Assembly: GCF_023657595.1 (NCBI RefSeq)
Contig: NZ_CP098323.1
Coordinates: 1,016,001-1,080,000 of the forward strand
From: Cytobacillus firmus
GTDB lineage: Bacteria; Bacillota; Bacilli; Bacillales; Cytobacillaceae
Direction: 5' to 3'
DNA: 64,000 bases
The translations under genes and the position numbers were made by a program. A model generated the notes under the pieces. The model saw only the letters and a list, made by a program, of their open reading frames with translations. It did no database searches and was not told the DNA's origin. Positions 34,636-44,457 of the stretch are shown one piece after another. The number at the start of each line of letters is the position of its first letter. Positions within the stretch are counted from its first letter, which is position 1.

Positions 34636-36027
34636 ATGATATATGATTTGATTATAAAAGGCGGCAATGTGGTTCTTAAAGACGAGGTAATAAAGAATGA
34701 TATCGCCATTATAAATGGAAAAATTGCAGCGATTGCGGAAACAATTGTTCATGAAGCTGAACAGATTATCGATGCATCTGATCAATATGTCATGCCTGGA
34801 ATGATCGATACTCATGTGCATATTTGTGAGCCTGGCCGAACAGAGTGGGAAGGGTTTATAACTGGAACTCAAGCGCTGGCAGCAGGAGGAACTACATGCT
34901 ATGCGGATATGCCCTTGAATGCCCTTCCGGCTACGATAGACAAGCACACACTGCAGTTAAAGACAGAAGCAGCCAAGGGGAAAAATTATATTGATTATGC
35001 ATTTTATGGCGGACTTGTTCCAGGCAATCTTGAAAGGCTTGAAGAGCTTTCAGATGAAGGAGTTATTGCATATAAATGCTTTATGTCCACTTGTGGAACG
35101 GATAATCCCGATGATTTTTCCAATGTGGATGATTATACCCTTTTTGCGGGGATGAAAAAAATTGCTGAACTGGGCCGAATTTTATCCATTCATGCGGAAA
35201 ATGCCCAAATTACCGATCGGTTAGGCGAAGAGTTAACGGCACAGGGCAGGACAGCTGCCGCAGATTATGTTTTTTCACGGCCGGTTTTAACAGAGGTTGA
35301 AGCAGTGAAACGCGCTCTTTATTTTGGAAAAGAAACGAAATGCCCTATTCATTTTGTGCACATTAGCACCGCAGAAGCAGTAGAAGAAATTATGAAGGCC
35401 CGAAACGCGGGTCAGGATGTCTCTCTTGAATCGTGTCCCCATTATTTTACGATATCATCTGAACAGCTCGAAAAAATTGGCCCGGCTGCCAAATGCTCTC
35501 CTCCGCTGCGAAGTAAAGAAGATCAGGAAAAGCTATGGAAAAAGTTAATAGAAGGCAAGATTGATATGTTAACATCTGATCATTCACCATGTCCGCCTGA
35601 AATGAAGTATAGTTCTTCAAATAATTTTTTCGAAGTGTGGGGAGGAATCACAGGGTGTCAAAACAGCGTTGATTTAATGTTTGATGAAGCGGTTTTGAAA
35701 AGAAAGCTGCCAATCACTCATTTTGCAAGGATGATTTCTTCTAATCCCGCTGAACGTTTTAACATTCCCAATAAAGGAGAAATAGCAGTATCAATGGATG
35801 CAGATATCATCTTCATTGATGCTAATCGTTCCTATGTTGTTGAGGAGGAAGGTTTGTATTATCGGCATAAGCATAGCCCATACATTGGGAGGATGATTAA
35901 TTGCCGGATAACTAAAACCCTTGTCCGCGGCAGGATTGTATATGATTTGGAACAGGGGATTGTTGGAAAACCTCTCGGAAAAGCCCTTAAGTTAAAAAAC
36001 GGCAGGTCAGCTTTGAATATGATCTGA
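34636..36027 (+). CDS. allB: Allantoinase
   Basis: It opens the hydantoin ring of allantoin to give allantoate. The 463-residue cyclic amidohydrolase has THVH (His60, His62), the carbamylated-lysine motif YKCFM (Lys147), SIHAENAQ, HFVHIS, ESCPHYFT and SDHSPCPPE, all typical of AllB/PucH. The start follows GCAGAGGGGGAAATACG. It begins the allB-allC-allE-cupin run, whose gene spacings are 22-46 bases, so one operon is likely. The presence of these three genes together makes the ureide assignment solid. Confidence 0.92.
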   Translation: MIYDLIIKGGNVVLKDEVIKNDIAIINGKIAAIAETIVHEAEQIIDASDQYVMPGMIDTHVHICEPGRTEWEGFITGTQALAAGGTTCYADMPLNALPATIDKHTLQLKTEAAKGKNYIDYAFYGGLVPGNLERLEELSDEGVIAYKCFMSTCGTDNPDDFSNVDDYTLFAGMKKIAELGRILSIHAENAQITDRLGEELTAQGRTAAADYVFSRPVLTEVEAVKRALYFGKETKCPIHFVHISTAEAVEEIMKARNAGQDVSLESCPHYFTISSEQLEKIGPAAKCSPPLRSKEDQEKLWKKLIEGKIDMLTSDHSPCPPEMKYSSSNNFFEVWGGITGCQNSVDLMFDEAVLKRKLPITHFARMISSNPAERFNIPNKGEIAVSMDADIIFIDANRSYVVEEEGLYYRHKHSPYIGRMINCRITKTLVRGRIVYDLEQGIVGKPLGKALKLKNGRSALNMI

Positions 36028-36070
36028 AATCAAATAGTCCGCAGAAAGATTATAGATAGGGGAATTTGGG

Positions 36071-37333
36071 ATGACAGACTTAATCAATTTGCAGGGGAAA
36101 CTTGAATATGAAAATTTAGCAGAACATATTGTGAACAGGCTTGAATGGCTGGGTTCATTTGCAAAGGACCCGGAAGGAGGAATTACCCGGCTGTTATACT
36201 CCCAGCAATGGACGGCTACTCAGCAAGCTTTGAAAAGATGGATGGAAGCCGAGGGTTTGGAAGTAAAGTTTGATGAAGTGGGAAATCTGAGTGGGATATT
36301 AAAGGGAGTAAATCAGACAGAGACCATTCTAACAGGATCCCATATAGATACCGTGAAAAATGGCGGGCTGTTTGACGGGCAATTTGGCATTGCAGCTGGA
36401 ATACTGTCCTTAATTTATTTAAAAGATCATTATGGGACTCCAGAACGCAATCTCGAGGTTGTTTCACTGGCAGAAGAAGAAGGAAGCAGATTTCCTTATT
36501 GCTTTTGGGGTTCAAAGAATATGGCAGGATGCGCATATAAAAAGGATGTTGAAAATCTTGCAGATTCAAATGGAGTAATTTTTTCTGACGCCATAAATGA
36601 GGCAGGGTTCAGATTTAGGGATGAAACCCAATCTCCGCGGCAGGACCTGAAAGTATTCGTAGAGATCCACGTCGAACAGGGAAATGTTCTTGAAACTGAG
36701 AAAAAATCTGTTGGTATTGTGAAATGCATCGTTGGGCAAAGGCGTTTTACAATTGAAGTAAAAGGTCAAGCCAATCATGCTGGAACAACACCCATGGCAT
36801 ATCGCAGAGATGCTGTGTATGCTGCCAGCCAAATGATATATGAAACACTTAATATGGCTGAGCAATATGGTGACCCGCTGGTAGCAACCGTTGGGAGGGT
36901 TGATATTTCACCCAACATTGCAAATGTGGTGCCGGGAAAAGCTGCGTTTACTTTAGATCTGCGCCATATTGATAAAAATACGATATCCCATTTTACTGAA
37001 AGATTTATAGAAAAAATAAATGATATATCACGAGAGCATGGGGTTGAAACGGTAATTGAAAAATGGCTTGATACCGATCCGGTCCCAATGGATCCTGAAA
37101 TTACGGAATTAATTGAGAAGAAGTGCAAGGAAAAAAACTTGAGCTATAAAGTAATGCATAGTGGTGCAGGCCATGATGCACAAATTTTTGCAGCCTCCAT
37201 TCCGGCGGCCATGCTATTTGTGCCGAGTGAAAAGGGCATTAGCCATAACCCTGGTGAATATACTGCGCCAGCTGATTTAGCTGAAGGAGTTAAAGCACTG
37301 ATCAGCACTTTATATGAACTGGCTTATAAATAA
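36071..37333 (+). CDS. allC: Allantoate amidohydrolase (M20 family)
   Basis: It hydrolyses allantoate to ureidoglycine, carbon dioxide and ammonia. The 420-residue binuclear metallohydrolase has GSHIDTVKNGGLFDG, SLAEEEGSRFPYCFWGS, EIHVEQGNVLE and the lid-domain GQANHAGTTPMAYRRDA, with a C-terminal HSGAGHDAQ. AllC and N-carbamoyl-L-amino acid hydrolases look alike, but the position between allB and allE favours allantoate. The start follows TAGGGGAATTTGGG. Confidence 0.9.
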   Translation: MTDLINLQGKLEYENLAEHIVNRLEWLGSFAKDPEGGITRLLYSQQWTATQQALKRWMEAEGLEVKFDEVGNLSGILKGVNQTETILTGSHIDTVKNGGLFDGQFGIAAGILSLIYLKDHYGTPERNLEVVSLAEEEGSRFPYCFWGSKNMAGCAYKKDVENLADSNGVIFSDAINEAGFRFRDETQSPRQDLKVFVEIHVEQGNVLETEKKSVGIVKCIVGQRRFTIEVKGQANHAGTTPMAYRRDAVYAASQMIYETLNMAEQYGDPLVATVGRVDISPNIANVVPGKAAFTLDLRHIDKNTISHFTERFIEKINDISREHGVETVIEKWLDTDPVPMDPEITELIEKKCKEKNLSYKVMHSGAGHDAQIFAASIPAAMLFVPSEKGISHNPGEYTAPADLAEGVKALISTLYELAYK

Positions 37334-37357
37334 TATCAATGAAAAGGGGAGTTATGT

Positions 37358-38122
37358 ATGGGCTATCCAAAAGATCTATTATCAAGCAGGTCTGTAATAG
37401 AACATGGGAAATTTGCTTTAATTGCACCAGAAGGATTAGTGAACAATGTTATTCCTGGATTTGATCATTGCCTTATTTCGATTTTAGGTTCTCCTAAGCT
37501 AGGGGCAAGCTTTGTCGACTATTATGTGACAATGAAAAAAGGAGGCGGAAATAAGGAAGGATTCGGCGGACAGGAGGATGTTCAGACATTTGTTTACATA
37601 CTGGAGGGAAAAATAAAAGCTTCTGCAGATGAAAAAGAGTTTATCCTGAAGGAAAGCGGATACCTTTATTGTCCGCCGGGAGTGAAAATGTATTTGGAAA
37701 ATTTGGATGATGGGGATTCTAAGCTCTTTTTATACAAGCAAAGATATCGCCCTCTTGAAGGGCGGAAGCCATGGGTTATATCAGGACATGCAAATAGAAT
37801 TGAATTCAGGAACTATGATGATATGCATAATGTAAACATTAAAGATCTGCTGCCTGCTGATTTAGATTTTGATATGAATTTTCATATCCTTTCGTTCGAT
37901 CCTGCTGCGAGCCACCCGTTTATTGAAACACATGTACAGGAACACGGAGCATATATCCTCTCCGGGGAAGGGATGTATAATCTTGATAACAAGTGGATCC
38001 CAGTCAAAAAGGGCGATTATATTTTCATGGGCCCTTATGTTCACCAGGCCGCGTATGCAGTAGGGAGAGAAAATTTAACATATGTCTATTCAAAAGATTG
38101 CAATCGGGACGCTGAACTATAA
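37358..38122 (+). CDS. allE: (S)-ureidoglycine aminohydrolase
   Basis: It converts ureidoglycine to ureidoglycolate and ammonia, the step after AllC. The 254-residue bicupin has two cupin domains; the C-terminal one carries the metal ligands ETHVQEHGAYIL and the late HQ in GPYVHQAAY. The N-terminal cupin lacks most ligands, as in the family. The start follows AAAAGGGGAGTT. No ureidoglycolate lyase or dehydrogenase lies in the window, so the next step is encoded elsewhere or done by an unrecognised gene here. Confidence 0.9.
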   Translation: MGYPKDLLSSRSVIEHGKFALIAPEGLVNNVIPGFDHCLISILGSPKLGASFVDYYVTMKKGGGNKEGFGGQEDVQTFVYILEGKIKASADEKEFILKESGYLYCPPGVKMYLENLDDGDSKLFLYKQRYRPLEGRKPWVISGHANRIEFRNYDDMHNVNIKDLLPADLDFDMNFHILSFDPAASHPFIETHVQEHGAYILSGEGMYNLDNKWIPVKKGDYIFMGPYVHQAAYAVGRENLTYVYSKDCNRDAEL

Positions 38123-38148
38123 AAAATTTCAGGAGAGGAGAAATAACG

Positions 38149-38517
38149 GTGTCAAACATACAGAGGATTATGGAAGAAAGAGTATTTGAAATCGATAAAA
38201 TAGCAAAGTTTGATCCTGAGAAACCGCAAAAGAACTATTTTTATGAAACTGATAAAACAGTGGGAGCTGTCTGGTGTCTGGAACCAGGCCAGGAGGTATA
38301 CTTGCATTCTCACTCAAATGTAGATGATATGTGGGTTTGTATGGAGGGAACAGGAACCTACTTTCCTGACTTGGAGAATGAAATTCAAATAAGTAAAGGC
38401 ATGGTGATCCTTGCTAAGCCTAATCAGATTCATGGAATGCGCAATACAGGGAAGGATCGATTTTTATTTGTTGGATTTGCTGCTGGCTCTCTTCCAATGG
38501 ATATTACAAGATATTAA
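38149..38517 (+). CDS. Single-domain cupin protein
   Basis: The 122-residue protein forms one cupin barrel with YLHSHSNVDDMWVCMEGTG (metal His residues) and QIHGMRNTG. It is the last gene of the allantoin operon, 26 bases after allE, with a GTG start after AGGAGAGGAGAAATAAC. It may act on a later ureide intermediate or bind an operon inducer; neither is shown. It starts with a hydrophilic stretch, so it is cytoplasmic. Confidence 0.75.
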   Translation: MSNIQRIMEERVFEIDKIAKFDPEKPQKNYFYETDKTVGAVWCLEPGQEVYLHSHSNVDDMWVCMEGTGTYFPDLENEIQISKGMVILAKPNQIHGMRNTGKDRFLFVGFAAGSLPMDITRY

Positions 38518-38537
38518 ATCTGCATTCAGATAAAAAA

Positions 38538-38578
38538 CATATCGCTCTAAGCCGGATCTTCTGGAAGAGAGCGATATG
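38538..38578. terminator. Convergent terminator between cupin and SSS transporter genes
   Basis: Perfect 11-bp stem CATATCGCTCT/AGAGCGATATG, with TTTTTTATC after it on the minus strand. Confidence 0.75.
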
Positions 38579-38618
38579 CTGAATTGAACACGAAATATAT
38601 ATTCATAAGGTGTCCCCG

Positions 38619-39932
38619 CTAGACGTTCATAGTCAGCTTCGTTCTTAATAGATTGTAAATAAAATAACTTAAGCAAATTAAGCTGGACAGAGAAAAGCTG
38701 ATCCAAATCGTAAGAATATTTTCCATAATAGGCAAAGCTGCAAACCCCCCGGCAGTCCCAATAATGGAGGCAAGGGGAATAAGGGCAGGCAAGGTTTTAC
38801 TCCCTAGTATAATGTACAGCATTGGAACGATCATGGAAGCATAAATATTACCGAAAAAAAACAGCAGTTCAATAGGGGATGGAGGCAAGATACTAACGAT
38901 AATTAGTAATAATAGACAAATGGCTCCGGAAAACAGATAGGTGAATCCCCATTTTTCTTTATTGCTGAGAGGGCGAAGCACACCGGCGATATTTTTAATG
39001 ATTAATGTGACAATAGCATGTAATTCTGCACTAATGGCAGATGAAATGGCACTGAAGCAAAACAGGACAAATAAAACAATAAGCAAAGTTGAATTGATTT
39101 TTCCAATTAACTCAAATAACAAAGAATAAATGGAATCATAGCTTCTTCCAAAAATAATAATCATGATCAGCGATGATAATGCAAGAGGAATCGTTGCCCA
39201 TATTAAACCCGCTAATGTAAACGTAATTCTCAGCTTTTCTTTTTTTATAATAAAAACTCTCTGCCATGAGGCACGATCGATAATCACTTGTCCAAAGCCA
39301 ATTAAAATGGCTGTGAAAATAAACAAAATAGCTTCCGTGTTTTTAACATAAAGTATGTATGGATGATATAATTTAATGCCTTCATAAACAGGGTATACAC
39401 CTTCCTGGATATAAAAGTAAACAGGGATGACGATGACAGCGCTGAATATGAGCACAACATTAATGCCTGCAAGCTGATGAATTCTTTGCATGCCTCCTGC
39501 TCCCCCAATAAAAAAACAAAACAATAAAAAGAAAACCATACCAGAAAAAACAGGCAGGGGAAAAATCATGTGCAGAAGGATTCCTGCACCCATAGCCTGA
39601 ACAAATATAGAATGGAAACTAATCACAATAAGAATAGAGATCATGAACCAGTAGCCGCGTGGAGTCAATCTTTCGCGCAGTACATCTCCTATCGTTTGAT
39701 GGTCGTGAAACCGATCCCGAATCTTTTTTGCTAATATTCCAAATAAGATGAGTGCAAGTGCCCCCATAAGAGAATAGCCGATTCCTCCGGTTAGTCCGTA
39801 CTTTATTAATGTTTCGGGCGATGAAAGAATCGTATTGCCTGTTACCCATCTGGACAAAAGACTCACAACACCAAAACCGATTCCGAGCTGGAATGCCCCG
39901 CCAATATAGTATTGAAAATCGGTTTTCTTCAT
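38619..39932 (-). CDS. SSS-type membrane transporter, coupled to a two-component system
   Basis: The 437-residue protein is mostly membrane-spanning, with about 11-12 hydrophobic segments and the APC/LeuT-like hallmarks GGIGYSLMGALALILFG and IDRASWQRVFIIKK, which point to the sodium:solute symporter superfamily. Its ATG overlaps the response regulator stop by 4 bases. It could import the inducing compound or serve as a sensor for the kinase, which has no sensing domain. The exact subfamily is uncertain. Confidence 0.7.
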   Translation of the reverse strand: MKKTDFQYYIGGAFQLGIGFGVVSLLSRWVTGNTILSSPETLIKYGLTGGIGYSLMGALALILFGILAKKIRDRFHDHQTIGDVLRERLTPRGYWFMISILIVISFHSIFVQAMGAGILLHMIFPLPVFSGMVFFLLFCFFIGGAGGMQRIHQLAGINVVLIFSAVIVIPVYFYIQEGVYPVYEGIKLYHPYILYVKNTEAILFIFTAILIGFGQVIIDRASWQRVFIIKKEKLRITFTLAGLIWATIPLALSSLIMIIIFGRSYDSIYSLLFELIGKINSTLLIVLFVLFCFSAISSAISAELHAIVTLIIKNIAGVLRPLSNKEKWGFTYLFSGAICLLLLIIVSILPPSPIELLFFFGNIYASMIVPMLYIILGSKTLPALIPLASIIGTAGGFAALPIMENILTIWISFSLSSLICLSYFIYNLLRTKLTMNV

Positions 39933-40621
39933 TGTGAAGTCTCCTTCAGACGGTAATCCCTTGGAGATTGGCCAGTCATTTTCCGAAAGATTTGACTAAA
40001 GTAGTGCTGACTGTTAAAGCCGCACTTTTCTGAAATACTGCTAATGCTTAAATCAGGACTTTCAATCAGCATTTTTTGTGCTTGTTTTAATCGAAAGTCA
40101 TTTAAGTATTCGGAAAACCCCATTCCTACTTCCTCATGAAACTTTCTGCTCAGATAAGCTGAATTGATATGAATTTTAGATGCTAAATAATTTAAAGTAA
40201 GTTTTTCATTATATTCCTTTTGAATAATTTGCAAGGCTTTAACTATCTGCTCAGAGTAACTGCCAATTCGTTCATACCTTCGCAAAACGCTCATTAATTC
40301 CTCTTCAATGACGGGCTTTGTAATATAATCAATTACCCCGAGTCTGAGTGACTTTTGAATATAATCAAAATTTTGATAAGCTGTAACCATGATTAAATCA
40401 ATGTCACCAGCTGAGGAAAGCTCCATTGCTAAATCTAACCCTGATTTTCCTGGGAGCTGAATATCAAGGAACGCAAGAAAGATGTCATGCTTCTTAATAA
40501 TCTGAAGAGCTTGAGAGGCATCCTGAGCCTTATAAAGAATCCAATTGGGAAATTTCTTTTTGATGAGATATTCCAGCTGTTCCAATTCGATAAGTTCATC
40601 ATCTACAAGCAAAATATTCAT
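39929..40621 (-). CDS. Response regulator with AraC-type DNA-binding domain (YesN-like)
   Basis: The 230 residues consist of a receiver domain (Asp7, Asp8, phosphoacceptor Asp53 in FLDIQLPG, Lys near KPVIEEEL) and two AraC-type helix-turn-helix motifs at the C-terminus (LNYLASKIHINSAYLSRKF and FNSQHYFSQIFRK). It is encoded between its kinase and the SSS transporter with 4-base overlaps on both sides. It probably activates the catabolic operons of the island; AraC-type factors bind direct repeats near -35 boxes. Confidence 0.9.
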   Translation of the reverse strand: MNILLVDDELIELEQLEYLIKKKFPNWILYKAQDASQALQIIKKHDIFLAFLDIQLPGKSGLDLAMELSSAGDIDLIMVTAYQNFDYIQKSLRLGVIDYITKPVIEEELMSVLRRYERIGSYSEQIVKALQIIQKEYNEKLTLNYLASKIHINSAYLSRKFHEEVGMGFSEYLNDFRLKQAQKMLIESPDLSISSISEKCGFNSQHYFSQIFRKMTGQSPRDYRLKETSQ

Positions 40622-41388
40622 TGCATCCTTTCTCCTTCCAATTTTTCTGACATAATAACGTGGGGGAATATAGCCAAAACAGCTGTTCCGTCCCCCTGGT
40701 CTGTTAATTGAACTGAAGTTTCATCATGGGGGAATAAAAGCTCAAGTCTTCTTTTTATGTTCTCCAGCCCCACCCCGCCATCCAGGGAACTTGTTTCATA
40801 GCGTTCTATGGAATTGTTCCACACTGAGACATGAATGGATGATTCAATCTTTATTACTTTTATTTTTAATAAAGCCTCGCCAATATGTCTTTCAAAGGCA
40901 TGCTTAAAAGCATTTTCCACAAGAGTTTGTATTAAAAAGGGAATGATAATGGCTTTATTCACATGATTGTCCAGTTGAATTTCATAATGAAGACGATCTC
41001 TAAATCTGGTTTTTTGTATCTCCAGATAGTAATTAACATAAGTAAGTTCATCTTCAATTGAGATAAAGTTATTTAAAGTCCGATATTTAAATTTCAGGAG
41101 TTTTGAAAGGGTTTCAATCGACCGTATCAATTCTTCTTTGCGGTCGAGCCTGGCTAGAGCAAGGATTGAGTTTAAGGTATTAAAAAAGAAATGCGGCTGG
41201 ATTTCCTGGTTTAATTGATTGTATAAAGCTGTCTGCAATTCACTTTCCAGCGCTATCTCTCTTTTTTGCTTCTCAAGTAAATCAATTCTTTTTTCAAAAA
41301 CAAATAAAAATAGCAGGGTAAAGGCCCCTGCCAGCGGAACCAGAACACAAAACATAATGTATATGGAGAATGATTCAATAGGCAGCAT
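40618..41388 (-). CDS. Short YesM/LytS-type sensor histidine kinase
   Basis: The 256-residue kinase has only one obvious membrane segment (residues 10-31), then a linker and a His kinase domain with QEIQPHFFFNTLN (phosphoacceptor His66) and a HATPase domain with LVENAFKHAFE and GGVGLENIKRRLELLF. There is no extracellular sensing domain, unlike normal YesM proteins of about 570 residues, so input must come through another protein, most simply the SSS transporter of the same operon. Confidence 0.88.
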   Translation of the reverse strand: MLPIESFSIYIMFCVLVPLAGAFTLLFLFVFEKRIDLLEKQKREIALESELQTALYNQLNQEIQPHFFFNTLNSILALARLDRKEELIRSIETLSKLLKFKYRTLNNFISIEDELTYVNYYLEIQKTRFRDRLHYEIQLDNHVNKAIIIPFLIQTLVENAFKHAFERHIGEALLKIKVIKIESSIHVSVWNNSIERYETSSLDGGVGLENIKRRLELLFPHDETSVQLTDQGDGTAVLAIFPHVIMSEKLEGERMQ

Positions 41389-41410
41389 GGGGTTCGTTTC
41401 TCCTTAAGTA

Positions 41411-41448
41411 TTAAAAAAGGGAGGTATTATAACCTATCCCTTTTTTAA
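41411..41448 (-). terminator. Terminator of the Opp-type importer operon
   Basis: TTAAAAAAGGG pairs with CCCTTTTTTAA around a short loop, between the kinase start and the importer operon end. Confidence 0.65.
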
Positions 41449-41481
41449 TATAACATTTTATACATAATAGAGGTATTTGTA

Positions 41482-42486
41482 TTAAACTGGAAGAGTTTCA
41501 GCGAAATGACAGCTTACAAAGTGATTATTAACAAGCTCCCTAAGGGGAGGTTCCTCCTGTTTGCATTTTTCTGCAGCAAAAGGACAGCGTGTATGGAACC
41601 TGCAGCCTCCAGGAGGATCAATTGGTGATGGTACATCTCCTTTTAATATTACACGGTCCCTTTTTAAAGTTGGATCCGGGACTGGAATAGACGAGAGAAG
41701 CGCTTTTGTATAAGGGTGGAGCGGAGAATCGAACATTTCTTTTTTCTCTGCAATCTCGACCACTTTACCCAGATACATCACCATAACCCTGTCTGAAATA
41801 TGCCTGACGACACTAAGGTCATGAGAGATAAAAAGAAAGGTCAATTTAAACTGCTTTTGCAGCTTCTTTAATAGATTGAGAATTTGTGCCTGGATAGATA
41901 CATCCAGGGCAGATACAGCTTCATCACAAATGATTAATTTCGGATTGACGGCCAATGCTCTGGCGATCCCAATACGCTGGCGCTGGCCGCCGCTGAATTC
42001 ATGCGGATATCTGTCAAGCGCTTCTGGAGGAAGTCCAACATAGCCCAGCAGTTCCAGCATTCTTTCCTTTCGCTTTGATTTTTCAACCACGTTCTGAATG
42101 GCCATGGCTTCATTCAAAATTTGCTTCACCGTTTGACGGGGATTAAGAGAAGCAAAAGGATCTTGAAATATTACCTGCAAATCACCTCTAAGTTTTCTCA
42201 TATCCTTTTTATTTAGCGTTAAAATATCTTTCCCCATATAAAGAACCTTTCCGTCAGTAGGTTCATCAAGCCTTAAAATGGCACGTCCGGTTGTTGATTT
42301 CCCGCAGCCTGACTCCCCGACTATACTTAATGTTTCACCCTCAAAAAGCTCAAATGAAATATCGTCTACCGCCTTTACATATGTCTTTGGCTTGAAGATA
42401 GAGTCCTTTTTAACCGGGAAATATTGTTTTAATTGATCTACCTGCAGGATGATATTTTTTTCTGCGGCCGTGTTCATATTAGACAA
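41482..42486 (-). CDS. ABC importer ATPase, OppF/DppF-like
   Basis: The 334-residue ATPase has Walker [11 protein letters not shown], signature [15 protein letters not shown], Walker [15 protein letters not shown] and the Opp/Dpp C-terminal extension [14 protein letters not shown] with clustered cysteines. It overlaps the OppD-like gene by 8 bases and would form a heterodimer with it, powering the two permeases encoded upstream. It belongs to the importer of the island. Confidence 0.9.
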   Translation of the reverse strand: MSNMNTAAEKNIILQVDQLKQYFPVKKDSIFKPKTYVKAVDDISFELFEGETLSIVGESGCGKSTTGRAILRLDEPTDGKVLYMGKDILTLNKKDMRKLRGDLQVIFQDPFASLNPRQTVKQILNEAMAIQNVVEKSKRKERMLELLGYVGLPPEALDRYPHEFSGGQRQRIGIARALAVNPKLIICDEAVSALDVSIQAQILNLLKKLQKQFKLTFLFISHDLSVVRHISDRVMVMYLGKVVEIAEKKEMFDSPLHPYTKALLSSIPVPDPTLKRDRVILKGDVPSPIDPPGGCRFHTRCPFAAEKCKQEEPPLRELVNNHFVSCHFAETLPV

Positions 42487-43495
42487 CCCCTTCTTTCTCT
42501 CTTTTGCCAGTCCACTTGTCGGTGTATTTCCAGCATCTTACTTTACTATCATCAGAATAGGCAACAAGATCAGGCTGTTGTGCAGCACATATATCTTCTG
42601 CATAAGGGCATCTAGAGGCGAAACGGCAACCGGCAGGCATATTGTAAGGGCTTGGGACACTGCCATCTATCGTAATTAATTCTTCCTGATCTTCATGGAT
42701 TTTAGGCAATGAGTTCAATAAACCTTGGGTATACGGGTGCTTTGGAGCAGCAAATATTTGCTCTGTGGAAGCATGCTCGACTATATTGCCGGCATACATT
42801 ACGGCTACCTTATCACAAGTTTCTGCCACTACCCCCAAATCATGGGTGATCATAATTACACCCATTCCGATCTTTGTTTGCAGCTCTTTAATCAGCTCCA
42901 ATATTTGTGCTTGAATCGTAACATCCAAGGCTGTCGTAGGCTCATCTGCTATTAATACCTCAGGTGTACATGCAAGAGCCATTGCAATCATGACACGCTG
43001 GCGCATCCCGCCGCTCAATTGGAATGGCTCTTGTTTCGCCCGTTTTTCAGGAGAGGGGATTCCAACCATCTTCAGCATTTCAACTGATTTATCCCATGCA
43101 GCTTTTTTTCCCATCTTTTGGTGCAGCCTTAAAGCTTCTGCAATTTGCTCTCCAACCGGGATTACAGGATTTAAGGAGGTCATTGGCTCCTGAAAAATCA
43201 TAGATATTTCATTCCCGCGAATTTTTCTCATTTCATCCTCTGGCATTGTTACTAAATCTCTTCCTTTAAAAAGAACGGAACCACCGGCAATTTTTCCCGG
43301 AGGAGAAGGAATAAGGCGGAGAATGGAGAGGGAGGTCATACTTTTCCCGCATCCGGATTCCCCAACAATTCCCAGCGTTTCCCCTTTATGCAGTGTAAAA
43401 TCGATGCCATCAACCGCTTTGCTGACTCCCCGCTTTGTTGTGAAGTGGGTTTTTAACCCTTTTACTTCAAGTATTGGCTTGTTTATTTCTTTCAT
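42479..43495 (-). CDS. ABC importer ATPase, OppD/DppD-like
   Basis: The 338-residue ATPase has Walker [11 protein letters not shown], signature [16 protein letters not shown], Walker [15 protein letters not shown] and the cysteine-rich C-terminal [25 protein letters not shown] is the D-type signature, versus FSGGQRQR in the partner. Gene spacing to the permease is 19 bases. Confidence 0.9.
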   Translation of the reverse strand: MKEINKPILEVKGLKTHFTTKRGVSKAVDGIDFTLHKGETLGIVGESGCGKSMTSLSILRLIPSPPGKIAGGSVLFKGRDLVTMPEDEMRKIRGNEISMIFQEPMTSLNPVIPVGEQIAEALRLHQKMGKKAAWDKSVEMLKMVGIPSPEKRAKQEPFQLSGGMRQRVMIAMALACTPEVLIADEPTTALDVTIQAQILELIKELQTKIGMGVIMITHDLGVVAETCDKVAVMYAGNIVEHASTEQIFAAPKHPYTQGLLNSLPKIHEDQEELITIDGSVPSPYNMPAGCRFASRCPYAEDICAAQQPDLVAYSDDSKVRCWKYTDKWTGKREKEGVV

Positions 43496-43514
43496 GTCCA
43501 GTCACCACCCCTAA

Positions 43515-44435
43515 CTAATTTAGTTCAATGCGTTTATTGAAGAACCGATAAAAGACATCTACGAATAAATTCACAACTACGAAAATAAGTGAGGCAAATA
43601 ATACTCCTCCCTGGACCATTGGCAAATCACGCATTCGGATTGCATCGACAATCATTCTTCCAAGGCCATTAATAGCAAAGATCGATTCCACCAATACGGT
43701 ACCTCCAAGGAGTGCGCCAAACTGCAGGCCCACAACCGTGATCACTGGTATCAGTGCATTTCTTAATGCATGTTTAGAAATAATGATTCGCTCGCGAAGC
43801 CCTTTTGCACGTGCTGTACGAATATAATCCTGGCGGATAACTTCCAGCATGCTCGACCTGGTCATCCTTGCGACAATTGCTGCTCCTCCTGCTCCAAGGG
43901 TTATAGCCGGCAAGATGACATGGAGCAGACTGTCCCATCCTGCTACAGGCAAAATTTGAAGCTTAACAGAGAAGAAATACATAAGCATGAGGCCAAACCA
44001 GAAGCTTGGAAGTGAAATTCCTAAGAGCGCAACAAGCATGACGCTGACATCGGTCAAAGAATAAGGTTTAACAGCTGAAATAATACCTGCTGCCATTCCC
44101 AGCACAATTGTGATAATGATGCTAAAGAAGGCGAGTTCAATCGTAATTGGCAGTCTTACCAATATTTCATCAAGAACCGGCTGGCTGTTTTTTAAGGAGA
44201 CGCCTAAATCCCCCTTAAACACATTTGTTAAGTATTCGAAGTATTGGATATATAAAGGCTGGTTTAATCCAAGCTGTTCACGAATAGCTTCAATCGTTTC
44301 TTTTGAGGCTCCTTCACCGGCAAGAAGTACTGCAGGATCCCCTGGAACGAGCTGCATAATGAAGAAGACAACAAAAGTAACTCCAATAATAACCGGGATC
44401 GTCTGTAAAATCCGGCGTAATATAAACATCAGCAT
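43515..44435 (-). CDS. ABC importer permease, OppB/DppB-like
   Basis: The 306-residue inner membrane protein has six membrane segments, the N-terminal PVIIGVTFVVFFIMQLVPGDP-type B-permease opening (read in parts) and the EAA-loop motif DYIRTARAKGL that contacts the ATPase. It pairs with the C-type permease encoded just upstream. Confidence 0.9.
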   Translation of the reverse strand: MLMFILRRILQTIPVIIGVTFVVFFIMQLVPGDPAVLLAGEGASKETIEAIREQLGLNQPLYIQYFEYLTNVFKGDLGVSLKNSQPVLDEILVRLPITIELAFFSIIITIVLGMAAGIISAVKPYSLTDVSVMLVALLGISLPSFWFGLMLMYFFSVKLQILPVAGWDSLLHVILPAITLGAGGAAIVARMTRSSMLEVIRQDYIRTARAKGLRERIIISKHALRNALIPVITVVGLQFGALLGGTVLVESIFAINGLGRMIVDAIRMRDLPMVQGGVLFASLIFVVVNLFVDVFYRFFNKRIELN

Positions 44436-44457
44436 AGATGTAACCTCCTCAAAGCTT

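Noticed and set aside
37334..38148. Reading the cupin gene as ureidoglycolate lyase
   Set aside because: A single cupin barrel of 122 residues with no AllA-specific features that I can identify; context alone is not enough.
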